A DNA stretch of 64,000 nucleotides from Rhizobium sp. 11515TR. GTDB taxonomy: Bacteria > Pseudomonadota > Alphaproteobacteria > Rhizobiales > Rhizobiaceae. Shown here piece by piece: positions 35,012 through 44,119 of the stretch. The notes below the pieces were generated by a model that was given only the letters and a program-made list of their open reading frames with translations, searched no databases and had not been told where the DNA came from. The stretch covers positions 1,302,001 to 1,366,000 of the forward strand of contig NZ_CP022999.1 in assembly GCF_002277895.1 (NCBI RefSeq), read 5' to 3'. The position numbers and the translations under genes are program-made. Numbering within the stretch: position 1 is the stretch's first letter; each line of letters opens with the position of its first letter.

Positions 35012-36835
35012 TCAGGCGCTCTTGGCGATGAAGTGGCCTGCGGTGATTTCCTCGTGAGCCAGGATCGGCGGCTCATCGCCGACACGGCGGACGGGATTGG
35101 GGATCTCGCCTTCCAGCAAGGTGGTTCTGCGCTCCTGCGTCGGATCGGCGATCGGCACGGCCGAGAGCAGGCGCTGCGTATAGGCGTGCATCGGTGTCTC
35201 GAAGACCTGGCGGCGGCTGCCAATCTCCATGATCTGGCCGAGATAGAGCACGGCAACGCGGTGGCTGATCTTCTCGACGACGGCCATGTCATGGCTGATG
35301 AACAGGTAGGCAAGCCCGCGTTCGGCCTGGAGATCCATCAGGAGATTGATGATCTGGGCCTGGATCGACACGTCGAGAGCGGAAAGCGCCTCGTCGGCAA
35401 TGATGAGTTTGGGATCGGAAGCAAGGGCACGGGCAATACAGACGCGCTGGCGCTGGCCGCCGGAAAACTCATGCGGATAGCGATCGGCATGGGCAGATGT
35501 CAGCCCGACGCGCTCCAGAAGTTCGTCCACCCTCCGGCGAACCTCTTTCGATCCGGAGATGATGCCGTGGGTGTTGATCGGCTCCGCAATCGAGAATCCC
35601 ACAGTCTTGCGCGGATCGAGCGAGGCGAAGGGGTCCTGGAAAATATACTGTACGTCGCGCCGCAGACGAAAGCGTTCGAACTGCGACATGGCGGCGAAGC
35701 TCTTGCCGTTGAAGGTGATTTCGCCGGAGCGCGCCTTTTGCAGTTGCTGGATGGTGCGTCCGATCGTCGACTTGCCGGAGCCGGATTCGCCCACGAGGGC
35801 CAGGGTTTCCCCGGGATGAATATCGAAAGCGACCTTCTGGACGGCACTGCAGCGGTGCGTGACCTTGCCAAATATATTCTTCTTGATATCGAAGCGCACG
35901 AAGAGATCGCGCACGGACAAGAGCGGCTGCTGGTCGTAGCGGGCAGTATTCTGGACCCGTTCCTCACCGACGATTTTCGGCTCGCCGCCGTCGAGCACGG
36001 TCAGCGGCATGCGTTTCGGAAAATCCTGACCGGTCATGCTGCCAAGCTTCGGCACTGCGGCGAGAAGTGCCTTCGTATAGGGGTGTTTGGGATTGGCGAA
36101 TATCTCGCGAACCGGGCCTTCCTCGACCTTCTTGCCCTTCCACATGACCACGACGTCATCTGCCATTTCGGCCACCACACCCATGTCATGGGTAATGAAG
36201 ATCATGCCCATGCCGAGATCCTTTTGCAGGTCCCGCATGATGTTGAGGATCTGTGCCTGGATCGTCACATCGAGCGCAGTCGTCGGCTCGTCGGCGATCA
36301 GCAGTTTCGGGCGGCAGGCCAGCGCCATGGCGATCATGACGCGCTGGCGCATGCCGCCGGAAAGCTGGTGCGGATAGCGGTTCAAGAGGGCCGCCGCATC
36401 CGGCAGGCGCACCATTTCCAGCAGGCGCCGTGCCTCGGCCATGGCGGCGGACTTGCCGATCTTCTCATGAAGAAGAAGGACTTCGCAGATCTGGTCGCCG
36501 ATGGTGAAAACGGGATTAAGGGAGGTCATCGGCTCCTGGAAGATCATGGCGATCTCCTTGCCGCGAACGGAGCGCATATCGTTCTGCGAGAGCTTCAGCA
36601 GGTCCTTGCCATTGAAGAGGATGCTACCGGTCTCGAAGCGCGCGCCCATCATATCGGCAAGACGCATGACCGAAAGCGAGGTTACGGATTTGCCGGAGCC
36701 GGATTCGCCAACAACTGCGAGCGTTCGCCCCGGCTCGACCGAAAAGGAAAGTCCTTCGACGACGCGATTTTCGCCGAACCGCACGGTCAGATCCGCTACA
36801 GACAGAAGCGGTTTGTGGTCGCCTGCAGCAGTCAT
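35012..36835 (-). CDS. Fused dipeptide ABC transporter ATP-binding protein (GsiA-like)
   Basis: This 607-residue protein has two complete ABC ATPase halves in tandem, equivalent to DppD and DppF. The first half has Walker A GESGSGKS near residue 43 and the signature LSGGMRQR near 158. The second half has Walker A GESGSGKST near 358 and the signature FSGGQRQR. Each half ends with the oligopeptide tail motif (NPKHPYTKALLAAVP and TPMHAYTQRLLSAVP). It energises the system with the permeases downstream. Its ATG overlaps the stop of a 43-codon frame as ATGA. Confidence 0.93.
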   Translation of the reverse strand: MTAAGDHKPLLSVADLTVRFGENRVVEGLSFSVEPGRTLAVVGESGSGKSVTSLSVMRLADMMGARFETGSILFNGKDLLKLSQNDMRSVRGKEIAMIFQEPMTSLNPVFTIGDQICEVLLLHEKIGKSAAMAEARRLLEMVRLPDAAALLNRYPHQLSGGMRQRVMIAMALACRPKLLIADEPTTALDVTIQAQILNIMRDLQKDLGMGMIFITHDMGVVAEMADDVVVMWKGKKVEEGPVREIFANPKHPYTKALLAAVPKLGSMTGQDFPKRMPLTVLDGGEPKIVGEERVQNTARYDQQPLLSVRDLFVRFDIKKNIFGKVTHRCSAVQKVAFDIHPGETLALVGESGSGKSTIGRTIQQLQKARSGEITFNGKSFAAMSQFERFRLRRDVQYIFQDPFASLDPRKTVGFSIAEPINTHGIISGSKEVRRRVDELLERVGLTSAHADRYPHEFSGGQRQRVCIARALASDPKLIIADEALSALDVSIQAQIINLLMDLQAERGLAYLFISHDMAVVEKISHRVAVLYLGQIMEIGSRRQVFETPMHAYTQRLLSAVPIADPTQERRTTLLEGEIPNPVRRVGDEPPILAHEEITAGHFIAKSA

Positions 36836-36963
36836 GATGCGCTTACCTCGGTATTGGGCAGGTCGTTCATGGCATCGGAGGCGATTGCCGTGTCACATTT
36901 CGCGTCGATGATGCAGATGCGCTCGCCGAGATCGCCGCCATGGCCGGATACTAGCATGCTCAT
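36832..36963 (-). CDS. Small ORF upstream of and overlapping the ABC ATPase gene
   Basis: The 43-codon frame starts ATG at 36963 and stops in an ATGA overlap with the ATPase start. That spacing is typical of translationally coupled genes. The peptide contains DAKCDTAIASDAM and matches no family I know. There is no strong ribosome site. It could be a leader peptide, the remnant of an operon gene, or chance. A stop codon in frame lies about 18 codons upstream. Confidence 0.3.
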   Translation of the reverse strand: MSMLVSGHGGDLGERICIIDAKCDTAIASDAMNDLPNTEVSAS

Positions 36964-37096
36964 GCGGACACCCGTTGCGGCCCGGCAGGGGCTAGCGATG
37001 TTTTTCTACAAAACAGGCGTCTTATGAACATCTTTATCCGCGTTCCCATTATATTTGTTAGGGCATGAGATAGCATCAAACAACAATCTGGTCTAT

Positions 37097-37109
37097 ATTG
37101 TTCAACAAT
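37097..37109. promoter_or_regulatory. Perfect palindrome ATTGTT-C-AACAAT, candidate FCD-GntR operator
   Basis: The core TTGTTCAACAA at 37098-37108 fits the TNGTNNNACNA consensus of FCD-type GntR regulators. It lies in the AT-rich region between the ABC operon and the divergent GntR gene at 37288, so it probably serves both promoters. The surrounding 36964-37287 segment holds no other gene. Confidence 0.65.
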
Positions 37110-37287
37110 TTTCGTGTTGCCAATCAAAAATTGGGACAAACCTGCATAAAATCGTCCTATCGTCTAATTGACCGCACCGTTAGGGCGGTGCGACTGCCGC
37201 AGGCAAGCAAGAACATCGCTCGCTTCCAGCAAATGCCTGATATGGGCAGATATCGAAGACGATTGAGTGCAGGCACCGGGAGGGCAA

Positions 37288-37980
37288 ATGAAGCAGACAA
37301 ATCTTGCGAGCATCGAGCCCACATCAGTCGCTGAGGCGGGGCAGACGCTGGCGGAACTGACGGCTGCTCGCATCCGCGAGCGCGTGATCAGCGGTATGCT
37401 ATCGCCAGGTTGCCACCTGTCCGAAGCGGCTCTTTGCGAGGAGCTGCAGGTCTCTCGCAACACGCTGCGCGAAGTTTTCCGGCTGCTGACGAAAGAGGGC
37501 GTGCTGCGTCACGAAGCCAATCGCGGCGTCTTCGTGTCCACACCGAGCATTTCGACGATCATGGATATCTTCCATATTCGCCGCCTGATCGAGTGTTCGG
37601 CGCTTGCCAATGCGCATCACCGCCATCCGAGCGTCGACAAGATGCGGGCTGCCATCGAGGCTGCCGTGCAGCATCGCGACCGTGGCGAATGGCTGGAGGT
37701 CGGCAGCGCCGATATCGCCTTTCATGCCGCGATCGTCGAGCTTGCCGATAGTCCGCGGCTTTCGGCCTTCTATGCGCAGATCTCGCTTGAGCTGCGTCTC
37801 GTCTTCGGACTGATCCGCGATCCCGAATATCTGCACGCACCCTATGTCGGCCAGAACGCGACTATTCTTGCGCATCTGGAGGAGGGGGCGCCGGCAAGTG
37901 CTGCCGACGCGCTAGAGAAATATCTGTTCCAGGCCGAACGCTTCATTCTGGCAGCCTATTCGAGAGCAATGCCGGGCTGA
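37288..37980 (+). CDS. GntR family regulator, FCD subfamily
   Basis: This 230-residue protein has a winged helix (LSEAALCEELQVSRNTLREVFRLLTKEGVLRHEANRGVFV) and an FCD domain with the metal-site pattern around DIAFHAAIVELADSPRL. The ATG at 37288 is preceded by GGAGG; a GTG at 37267 is less likely. It is divergent from the peptide ABC operon, with a palindromic operator between them, so it is probably that operon's repressor, responding to the imported compound or a product. Confidence 0.9.
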   Translation: MKQTNLASIEPTSVAEAGQTLAELTAARIRERVISGMLSPGCHLSEAALCEELQVSRNTLREVFRLLTKEGVLRHEANRGVFVSTPSISTIMDIFHIRRLIECSALANAHHRHPSVDKMRAAIEAAVQHRDRGEWLEVGSADIAFHAAIVELADSPRLSAFYAQISLELRLVFGLIRDPEYLHAPYVGQNATILAHLEEGAPASAADALEKYLFQAERFILAAYSRAMPG

Positions 37981-38216
37981 GTCCGGTTGCCGCCATTGAT
38001 GTGATGAATGATGTGGACAATCCCTGCTGGATGGGTTCAAGCTTGATGTATCCGTTTGCGTCCCGATCCGCTTTGATCGAAGGATATGCAGCACCCCGGA
38101 CGTAGGCGTGAGGTCCATCGGACAGTAGAATTCGCTTTTGCTGCAATCGATCAGGGCGTCCCGCCGATCAACCGGAAAACTCGTTTCGACAACCGGTTAA
38201 GACGGATGATGGGGCT

Positions 38217-39440
38217 ATGGACGCGCAATCCCCGACCACCTCCAGCAGGGCCACCGCCATTCAGCAGGTATGGGCTTCGCCGCTGTATCGCGGCGCGACG
38301 CTTGCGCTGTTTCTCTCCGGGCTTGCGACATCCGCCTCGCTGCCGCAGATCGTTCTTTTCCTCGTCAAGGAACTTGGGGCGTCCTTGCCAGTGGCGGGGC
38401 TCTATTATCTGAGCGGCCTCACCGCACCAATTGCCGGCTATCTCGTTGGCAGCTATTCCGACAGAACTGGAAGGCGTCTTGGTCTTTTCCGGCTTTGTGC
38501 CGTTGCCGGCGCCGTTGGTTGGGCGGGGATCGCCCTTTCGACGAAACCATGGATGCCGTTCGTGATCGGCACCGTCCTTCTGGGTTTTTCCGGATCTGCC
38601 ACCTCGCAGCTCTTCACCGCCATCCATGACGATCTCAAAGTTAGGGGTGCCAGCGCGAATGACAGCGTCGTGGCCATCATCCGCATGGCTTTGACCGCGG
38701 GCTGGGTCATCGGGCCGTTTCTGGGCGCCTGGTTTGCTGTCGAAATCGGGCTTCGCGCCATGCTGTGGGGAACGGCGATCTGTTTCTTCGCGCAGATCAT
38801 TCCGCTCGGAGCGCAACAAGCGCTTGTTGGTCCTGGGCAGCGAGCCGACAAGAAGACCGATGCCGTTGGTCGCGTCGGCTGGTCCGATATGCTGCCGCTG
38901 CTGGCCTTCACCGGTCTCTACGTCCTCGTCTATGCCGGCGAGCCGATCAAGTACGGATTCCTGCTGCCCTATATGCAGGACCAGCTTAAGCTTGATCCCT
39001 CCATTCAGGGCTCGGTGATCGGAACGCAGCCATTCATCGAACTCATCCTCATGCCCTTCAGCGTCGTGCTGGCGCGACGGATCGGCATCTTATGGATGAT
39101 GTGTGTCGCCGCGATCTGCGGCGTCATGGCCAACCTCTGTTTTGCGGCCTGGCCGACGGCCATGGGCATGTTTGCCGGCCAGATCCTGATGGGCGGAGTC
39201 TGGGGCCTCTACATGGTCCTCGGACTGATCGTTGCTCAAAGATTGCTCCCGAATGCAGTCGCGACGGCTTCGGCGATCTTCATGAGCTCCTCGGCGCTCG
39301 CCAGCGCTCTTGGCGGCGGTGTAGGAGGTGTCGGCGTTGCCTATCTCGGGCTTCCGCATGTTTTCTATCTTCCGGCCGCATTCTCTCTGGTCGCGGCGAT
39401 CGGCCTGGCGGCCATGGCCCGTTCGGGCGCCATCAGATAG
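38217..39440 (+). CDS. MFS transporter, sugar efflux (SetA/SotB-like) type
   Basis: This 407-residue polytopic protein has ALFLSGLATSASLPQIVLFLVKELG at the start, GYLVGSYSDRTGRRLGLFR as the cytoplasmic loop 2-3 MFS motif, and GEPIKYGFLLPYMQDQLKLDP in the middle. This pattern is like Set-family sugar efflux transporters. It stands alone, between two GntR genes. Cargo is not determinable; sugar or drug export is the best guess. Confidence 0.8.
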   Translation: MDAQSPTTSSRATAIQQVWASPLYRGATLALFLSGLATSASLPQIVLFLVKELGASLPVAGLYYLSGLTAPIAGYLVGSYSDRTGRRLGLFRLCAVAGAVGWAGIALSTKPWMPFVIGTVLLGFSGSATSQLFTAIHDDLKVRGASANDSVVAIIRMALTAGWVIGPFLGAWFAVEIGLRAMLWGTAICFFAQIIPLGAQQALVGPGQRADKKTDAVGRVGWSDMLPLLAFTGLYVLVYAGEPIKYGFLLPYMQDQLKLDPSIQGSVIGTQPFIELILMPFSVVLARRIGILWMMCVAAICGVMANLCFAAWPTAMGMFAGQILMGGVWGLYMVLGLIVAQRLLPNAVATASAIFMSSSALASALGGGVGGVGVAYLGLPHVFYLPAAFSLVAAIGLAAMARSGAIR

Positions 39441-39668
39441 GGATTTCATGCCATAGGACAGGCATTATTTCATTCCGACAAGCTCCAGCGAGCGTCAAAT
39501 CTGCTGCAAGCCCTTCACCCTGATTTCGAGTGATTTGCCAGATCCCGGATCCAGCAATGGCCCGGCATCTTCGCCTTCGGTTTCACAGATGCCGCCACAT
39601 CGCCGTAACTGGCCGGGCGTTCACTTGCTGAAAATATGATTGACTGCAGATCATCGATTAACTAAATG

Positions 39669-39691
39669 ATCAGGTCATCCGATGACTTGAT
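39669..39691. promoter_or_regulatory. Near-perfect 23-bp palindrome upstream of gntR, candidate autoregulatory operator
   Basis: ATCAGGTCATC-C-GATGACTTGAT has 11-base arms with one mismatch and ends nine bases before the GntR start codon. A possible -35 (TTGACT, 39640-39645) and weak -10 (TAAATG, 39663-39668) place the palindrome at the transcription start, suitable for self-repression and control of the downstream transporter. Confidence 0.6.
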
Positions 39692-39699
39692 GAAATCCA

Positions 39700-40380
39700 A
39701 TGATGCGCGCTCTGACCAAAACGACGCTTGCGGATACGGCCGTGGAGGCAATTCGCAGCGAGATCACCGGCCGTCGCTGGCTCGTTGGCGAAAAGCTGCC
39801 CAACGAGGCCTCTCTCTCGTCCATGTTGTCCATCAGCCGCGGCACGGTTCGTGAGGCGGTGAGGGTCCTGGTATCCCAGGGTTATCTCGAGACACGGCAA
39901 GGGTCCGGGACCTATGTCCGGTCGAACACAGATGTCGGTCGGCCGCTGGACATGGTGCGCCGCGCAGGGTTGAGGGATCAGTTCGAGGCCCGGCTTGCGC
40001 TCGAGGTCGAGGCCGCAAGGCTCGCAGCGCTGCGTCACTCACCTGAAGCCGTTTCGCAATTGCGCGCCTTGCTGGTTGCTCGCGGCAACTATGCCGGCGG
40101 CGACAAGGCGGCGTTCATCGAGCGCGACCTTGCCTTCCACAAGGCTGTCGTCACGGCTTCGCAGAACAGGGCCATGATCGAAATCTACGAGTTCTTCTCC
40201 CTCTCGATCGCCGAGACAATCGAGGCGACGCTGGGTGAAGACATTCCCGAGCCGGATATGCAGGCGCATATCGCCATCGTCGATGCCATCGAAACCGGCA
40301 ATCCCGAAGCGGCCGATAAAGCTGTGCGCCGCTTCATGGCTCCCATCGTCGCTACTCTTGATCGGTTGCTTATGTCATGA
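39700..40380 (+). CDS. GntR family regulator, FadR/FCD subfamily
   Basis: This 226-residue regulator has a winged helix (LPNEASLSSMLSISRGTVREAVRVLVSQGYLETRQGSGTYV) and an FCD domain (ERDLAFHKAVVTASQNRAM). No Shine-Dalgarno sequence is evident, and an operator abuts the start, so the message may have a very short leader. Its stop overlaps the start of the CynX/NimT transporter (ATGA), so the regulator and transporter form one autoregulated unit. Confidence 0.88.
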   Translation: MMRALTKTTLADTAVEAIRSEITGRRWLVGEKLPNEASLSSMLSISRGTVREAVRVLVSQGYLETRQGSGTYVRSNTDVGRPLDMVRRAGLRDQFEARLALEVEAARLAALRHSPEAVSQLRALLVARGNYAGGDKAAFIERDLAFHKAVVTASQNRAMIEIYEFFSLSIAETIEATLGEDIPEPDMQAHIAIVDAIETGNPEAADKAVRRFMAPIVATLDRLLMS

Positions 40381-41648
40381 CCGTGTCCCCGCAAAATCTC
40401 GCCTCCGTCGAATTGATCGATGCCGAGGCCGATGAAGTTCCTGCACCGCTCCTGCATGGAGGCAAGTCGCCGATCGGCAGGTTTCTGCTGGGTGCGAGCC
40501 TTGTGCTCATCGCCTTCAATCTGCGGCCGGTTTTCTCGAGCGCATCGGCGCTCTTGCCGGAGATACGGACCGGACTTGGCCTCTCCGCCTTCGGCACCAG
40601 TATTCTTACGACCTTGCCCGTCATTTGCATGGGACTGTTTTCACCGCTTGCACCAAGGCTGGCGCAGCGCGTGGGGACCGAGCGCGTCCTGCTCGGTGTC
40701 ATTCTCCTGCTCGCGCTGGGCACGGCGCTGCGAGGCTTTTCTTCGATTTCACTGCTGTTCTTGGGCACCGCATTGGCCGGCGCCTGCATTGCTATCGGCA
40801 ATGTCCTGTTGCCGGGCGTGGTCAAGCGCGATTTTCCCGACAAGGCGGCACTCATGACGGGTTGCTATACGATGGCGCTATGCGCGGGGGCTGCAAGCGC
40901 GGCTGGCTTCACGCTTCCCGTCGAACACGCTCTCGGCGGATCGCTCGGCGGCGCGCTGGCCGTGTGGGCCTTGCCTGCTTTTGCCGTCGGGCTTCTCTGG
41001 CTGCCGCAGGTAATCGGTGCGCGCAGCCAGGCGCGGCGCACCGGCTTTCGTGTTACTGGTTTGTGGAGTGACCGCATCGCCTGGCAGGTAACGCTTTTCA
41101 TGGGGCTGCAATCGGCGCTTGCCTATTGCGTCTTCGGCTGGCTGGTGCCCATTCTGCGTGAACGTGGTCTCGACGGTGTGACGGCTGGCGTCATCGTATC
41201 TGCCTCGGTCATGGTACAGGCGGCCGCCTGCTTGGTGGCGCCTCATATCGCCGTCAAGGGTCGGGATCAGCGCGCGATCAATGTCATCCTCTGCATAATT
41301 GCCGTCGTTGCCTTGCTGGGTCTGCTCTTTGCTCCGCTCTGGACGGTCTGGTTCTGGGCCGTGCTCCAGGGCATCGGACAGGGCGGATTGATTGCGGTGG
41401 CGCTGACCGTCATCGTATTGCGTTCGCCCGATGCGCATGTTGCCGCGCATCTCTCCGGCATGGCGCAATTCGTGGGTTACCTGCTTGCCGCGATCGGCCC
41501 GCTCGTCGTCGGCATGATCCACGGTTGGACTGGAAGCTTTGCCTGGAGCTCCGTCCTATTCCTGCTGCTCGGTCTCGGTGCTGCGATCAACGGCTGGTTT
41601 GCCGGCCGTGCGATCACTGTCAACGCCAGAACAATTGAGACCGCCTGA
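40377..41648 (+). CDS. CynX/NimT family MFS transporter
   Basis: This 423-residue polytopic protein has the CynX/NimT opening LIAFNLRPVFSSASALLPEIRTGLGLS near residue 45 and IGNVLLPGVVKRDFPDKAALMTGCYTMAL near residue 140, both typical of cyanate and 2-nitroimidazole transporters. It is translationally coupled to the upstream GntR regulator. It probably exports or imports a small compound sensed by that regulator; the cargo is unknown. Confidence 0.86.
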   Translation: MTVSPQNLASVELIDAEADEVPAPLLHGGKSPIGRFLLGASLVLIAFNLRPVFSSASALLPEIRTGLGLSAFGTSILTTLPVICMGLFSPLAPRLAQRVGTERVLLGVILLLALGTALRGFSSISLLFLGTALAGACIAIGNVLLPGVVKRDFPDKAALMTGCYTMALCAGAASAAGFTLPVEHALGGSLGGALAVWALPAFAVGLLWLPQVIGARSQARRTGFRVTGLWSDRIAWQVTLFMGLQSALAYCVFGWLVPILRERGLDGVTAGVIVSASVMVQAAACLVAPHIAVKGRDQRAINVILCIIAVVALLGLLFAPLWTVWFWAVLQGIGQGGLIAVALTVIVLRSPDAHVAAHLSGMAQFVGYLLAAIGPLVVGMIHGWTGSFAWSSVLFLLLGLGAAINGWFAGRAITVNARTIETA

Positions 41649-41765
41649 TGGATGCGATGTCGGCCGCATCCGGGCCGGCAAGCGAAATCCTGAGGCGCCG
41701 GCTCGGGTCATATGCTGACATGCAGGCGGATCGCATGATTATGACGTGTGACGAAACGATCCGGA

Positions 41766-42239
41766 TTAACCGGCTTTCCGTTGGCGCCGTGGTGGTTCGA
41801 TCGCCGGAGGAATGTCGGCTACGTTTTTCGTATGGCCCAGGAGAGCCTTCTTTGCCAAGGTCGATCTTGCGGCCGCATAGGAGGCAGAGACCATTGGATA
41901 ATCCGCGGGCAAGCCCCATTTTCTTCGATAGTCTTCGGGCGTCAGACCATATTTACTGTTCAGGTGGCGCTTGAGCGACTTGTATTTTCCACCATCTTCG
42001 AGGCAGATCAGATAGTCGTCGGTGATGGATTTCTTGATCGGCACGGCCGGCTTCAACAGCTTTTCCACCGTCGTCGTTGATGAGGCGGCCTGCTGAGAGC
42101 CTGTCAGTGCAGAATAAGTCTCCGTGATGAGCCTGGCTAAGTCTTCCGGCGTTGTCGCATTGCGAAGTACGTAGGCAGAGACAATCTTGCTCGTGAGCTC
42201 AATATACCTTTCATGGCTGGCAGTATTTTCCCTTTTCAT
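41766..42239 (-). CDS. MucR/Ros family transcriptional regulator lacking zinc ligands
   Basis: This 157-residue protein matches the rhizobial MucR/Ros family: VPIKKSITDDYLICLEDGGKYKSLKRHL and then LTPEDYRRKWGLPADYPMVSASYAAARS. MucR proteins silence AT-rich genes and control exopolysaccharide, motility and symbiosis functions. Of the four Ros zinc positions only Cys79 and His92 are kept; position 82 is Asp and positions 96-97 are Lys-Tyr. The ATG at 42239 is favoured over 42251. The preceding region is strongly AT-rich, typical of MucR targets, so self-regulation is plausible. It is probably one of several paralogues in the genome. Confidence 0.88.
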   Translation of the reverse strand: MKRENTASHERYIELTSKIVSAYVLRNATTPEDLARLITETYSALTGSQQAASSTTTVEKLLKPAVPIKKSITDDYLICLEDGGKYKSLKRHLNSKYGLTPEDYRRKWGLPADYPMVSASYAAARSTLAKKALLGHTKNVADIPPAIEPPRRQRKAG

Positions 42240-42499
42240 TTTCGGCCTCACGCAATGTTTTTTATTTATGTATCCAATGTTGTTTTTGCTTTCAATAAAA
42301 ATTGACGTGACTTTGGATATTCTTTATCATTGGTTTATTTTCATAGTAAATATCAGGAGATGGAAGTTTAGAACTGTTATATTCTCATTTTACCACAATA
42401 TTCAAATTGCACCTGTGGCAGATGCGTGGCGTCGGCGTTCGGATATTTTTTGCCAAGGACGTGCGGGACTTGCCGGCTTTCGCTTGCCTGGGTTGGACG
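42240..42499. promoter_or_regulatory. AT-rich upstream region of the mucR-like gene
   Basis: This is about 260 bases of conspicuously low GC, full of T/A tracts (for example 42252-42300 and 42330-42400), between mucR and the convergent Nudix pseudogene. No gene is seen. MucR-type proteins prefer AT-rich DNA with TpA steps, so this may be an autoregulatory region. Confidence 0.45.
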
Positions 42500-42918
42500 T
42501 CAGTCACATCGTGGATGTGACTGTTGCCGGTGGAATGGCAGGACATGATGTTCGGTCAGCGGCGCCATGGTGATATTTCCCGGATCTTGTGGTGATACCC
42601 AGCGGGTTTCCTCGATCTCTGCCGCTGCCGTGATTGCAATATTACCTACTTGTAGGCGGAATATATCCGCAACGACGGTATGGTCCGGTTCGTTGGCCGC
42701 TGCTGCCTGGAAACCGCCGAGGAAAGTCAGATCCTTAGTCTCCGCCGTAAGGCCTAGCTCTTCGAAGAGTTCCCTGATGAGCGCCATCTCTGGCGTCTCC
42801 CGCGGTCCAGCTTGCCGCCGGGCTGCATGAAGGCAGTCGTGCCGCGCTTGCGTACGAGCAATGTCTTCCCATCCGGGCGCAACACCAGAGCTGCCGCAAT
42901 GCGTATCGTTTTCGTCAT
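42500..42918 (-). pseudogene. Nudix hydrolase, frameshifted
   Basis: Translation from the ATG at 42918 gives IAAALVLRPDGKTLLVRKRGT and GGKLD; the rest continues in another frame as EMALIRELFEELGL and onward to about 42500. Restoring one G in the GGG of CGCGGGAGAC (minus strand, about 42800) recreates a complete Nudix box (G-x5-E-x7-R-E-L-x-E-E-x-G-L) and an intact protein of about 139 residues. Nudix enzymes hydrolyse nucleoside diphosphate derivatives. As written, the frameshift falls inside the catalytic box, so the product is inactive. Confidence 0.82.
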
Positions 42919-43018
42919 GCCATGATCTGATCGGATTCGCGGGCGAGTTTCAACACCGATAATGTCTGCGCATAATTCCACGCGATAAGGGCGTCTTACG
43001 CGCGGGTATGTTCGCTGG

Positions 43019-43998
43019 TTACGGCTTCGTCAGGTGTTTGCGGAAAAATGCAACGACTGCCGTATTGAATTGCTTATGAAATGCGACGCGATCGAACCCC
43101 GGAGCGTCAATGCAGGCATCGGATGATGGCCTTAATTCCGGGCAAGGCGTTAAAAACGACAGATGTACGGCATTGGGGACGATCCGGAAATCAGGCTTCT
43201 CTGGCAATAGGCGTGCAAGCGTTGCAACATTTTCGGGAGATGCTCCGCCACCCCCTCCAAGTTCTGAGCCCCAAAGCTGAAGCGGAACTTTGACATCTTT
43301 CACGCTGTCGGCGCTCGGGAAGACGATGCTCAATGGGTCGGCTACAACGACTGCCCTGATGCGAGGATCGTGGGTCAGTGATTGCGATGGCGGTTGTCGG
43401 GGAGGCTGAGCATGGCCCGCTGGGGGCAGCCCGCCGCCTTCGGATCTGAACAGCGTGGCGGCAGTTTGGTGAAATCCGGATTGGCTCCGGCAACGACGAG
43501 ACCGGTATATCCGCCTAGGGAAAATCCGTAGAAGCCGATCCGCTGCGGATTGATTTTTCCGGCGTCGGGAGACGCATCAAGCATGAAGTCGACGGTGCGT
43601 TTGATATCGGTAGGTCGCTCGATCAATACGCCAGGACCGTTTGCCTGGCTCATGTCGGCATGGTTGGCGTGCGGATGATTGATGGCAACGACAATGAAGC
43701 CGGCGTCGGCAAGTGCTTCGGCGGTATCGTGATGGCCGAGATACCAGCCGCCATAGCCATGCGAGACGATGATGAGTGGCAACTCCTCGCCTGCAATCGG
43801 ACAATCCGGCGTTGCCGGAACTGCCAGGGCTCCGATCCTCACTTCTATCGGAGGGGTTGCGCAAGGAGACCACATAGCGGCATCGATCGCCGGGTTATCC
43901 GCATCACCTGGGATGCGGATGAATTTCAAACCTGCCGCATATCCCGATGGCGCGGCAAGAAAGAGCGTGGCCGCGAGGGCAAGGCTGAAGCGGATCAT
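43019..43998 (-). pseudogene. Secreted alpha/beta hydrolase (dienelactone/PAF-acetylhydrolase-like), frameshifted
   Basis: The first part (43998 to about 43375) has a signal peptide ending near SGYA (residue 21), the oxyanion-type VSHGYGG, and the nucleophile elbow GFSLGG. The continuation to 43019, in the neighbouring frame, reads DPRIRAVVVADPLSIVF, then LQLWGSE and an AVHLSFL segment with a candidate catalytic His. One base is missing between about 43370 and 43440, near GGGG and GGGGG runs. Repaired, it would be a periplasmic or exported esterase-type hydrolase of about 326 residues. Confidence 0.8.
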
Positions 43999-44119
43999 GA
44001 CAACGGCTCCATTTAACCAGAGATGTACGCTGCACGATGGGCTGCGATGGCAGGGAGCCGTCGGTCCATAGGCCAGACGATGACGCGAAAGCGGCTTATG
44101 CCGGTTGTGAAAGCCATCG

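Noticed and set aside
34675..37027. Long plus-strand open frames opposite the ABC binding-protein and ATPase genes
   Set aside because: They are antisense shadows of highly GC-biased real genes with conserved ABC motifs on the minus strand.
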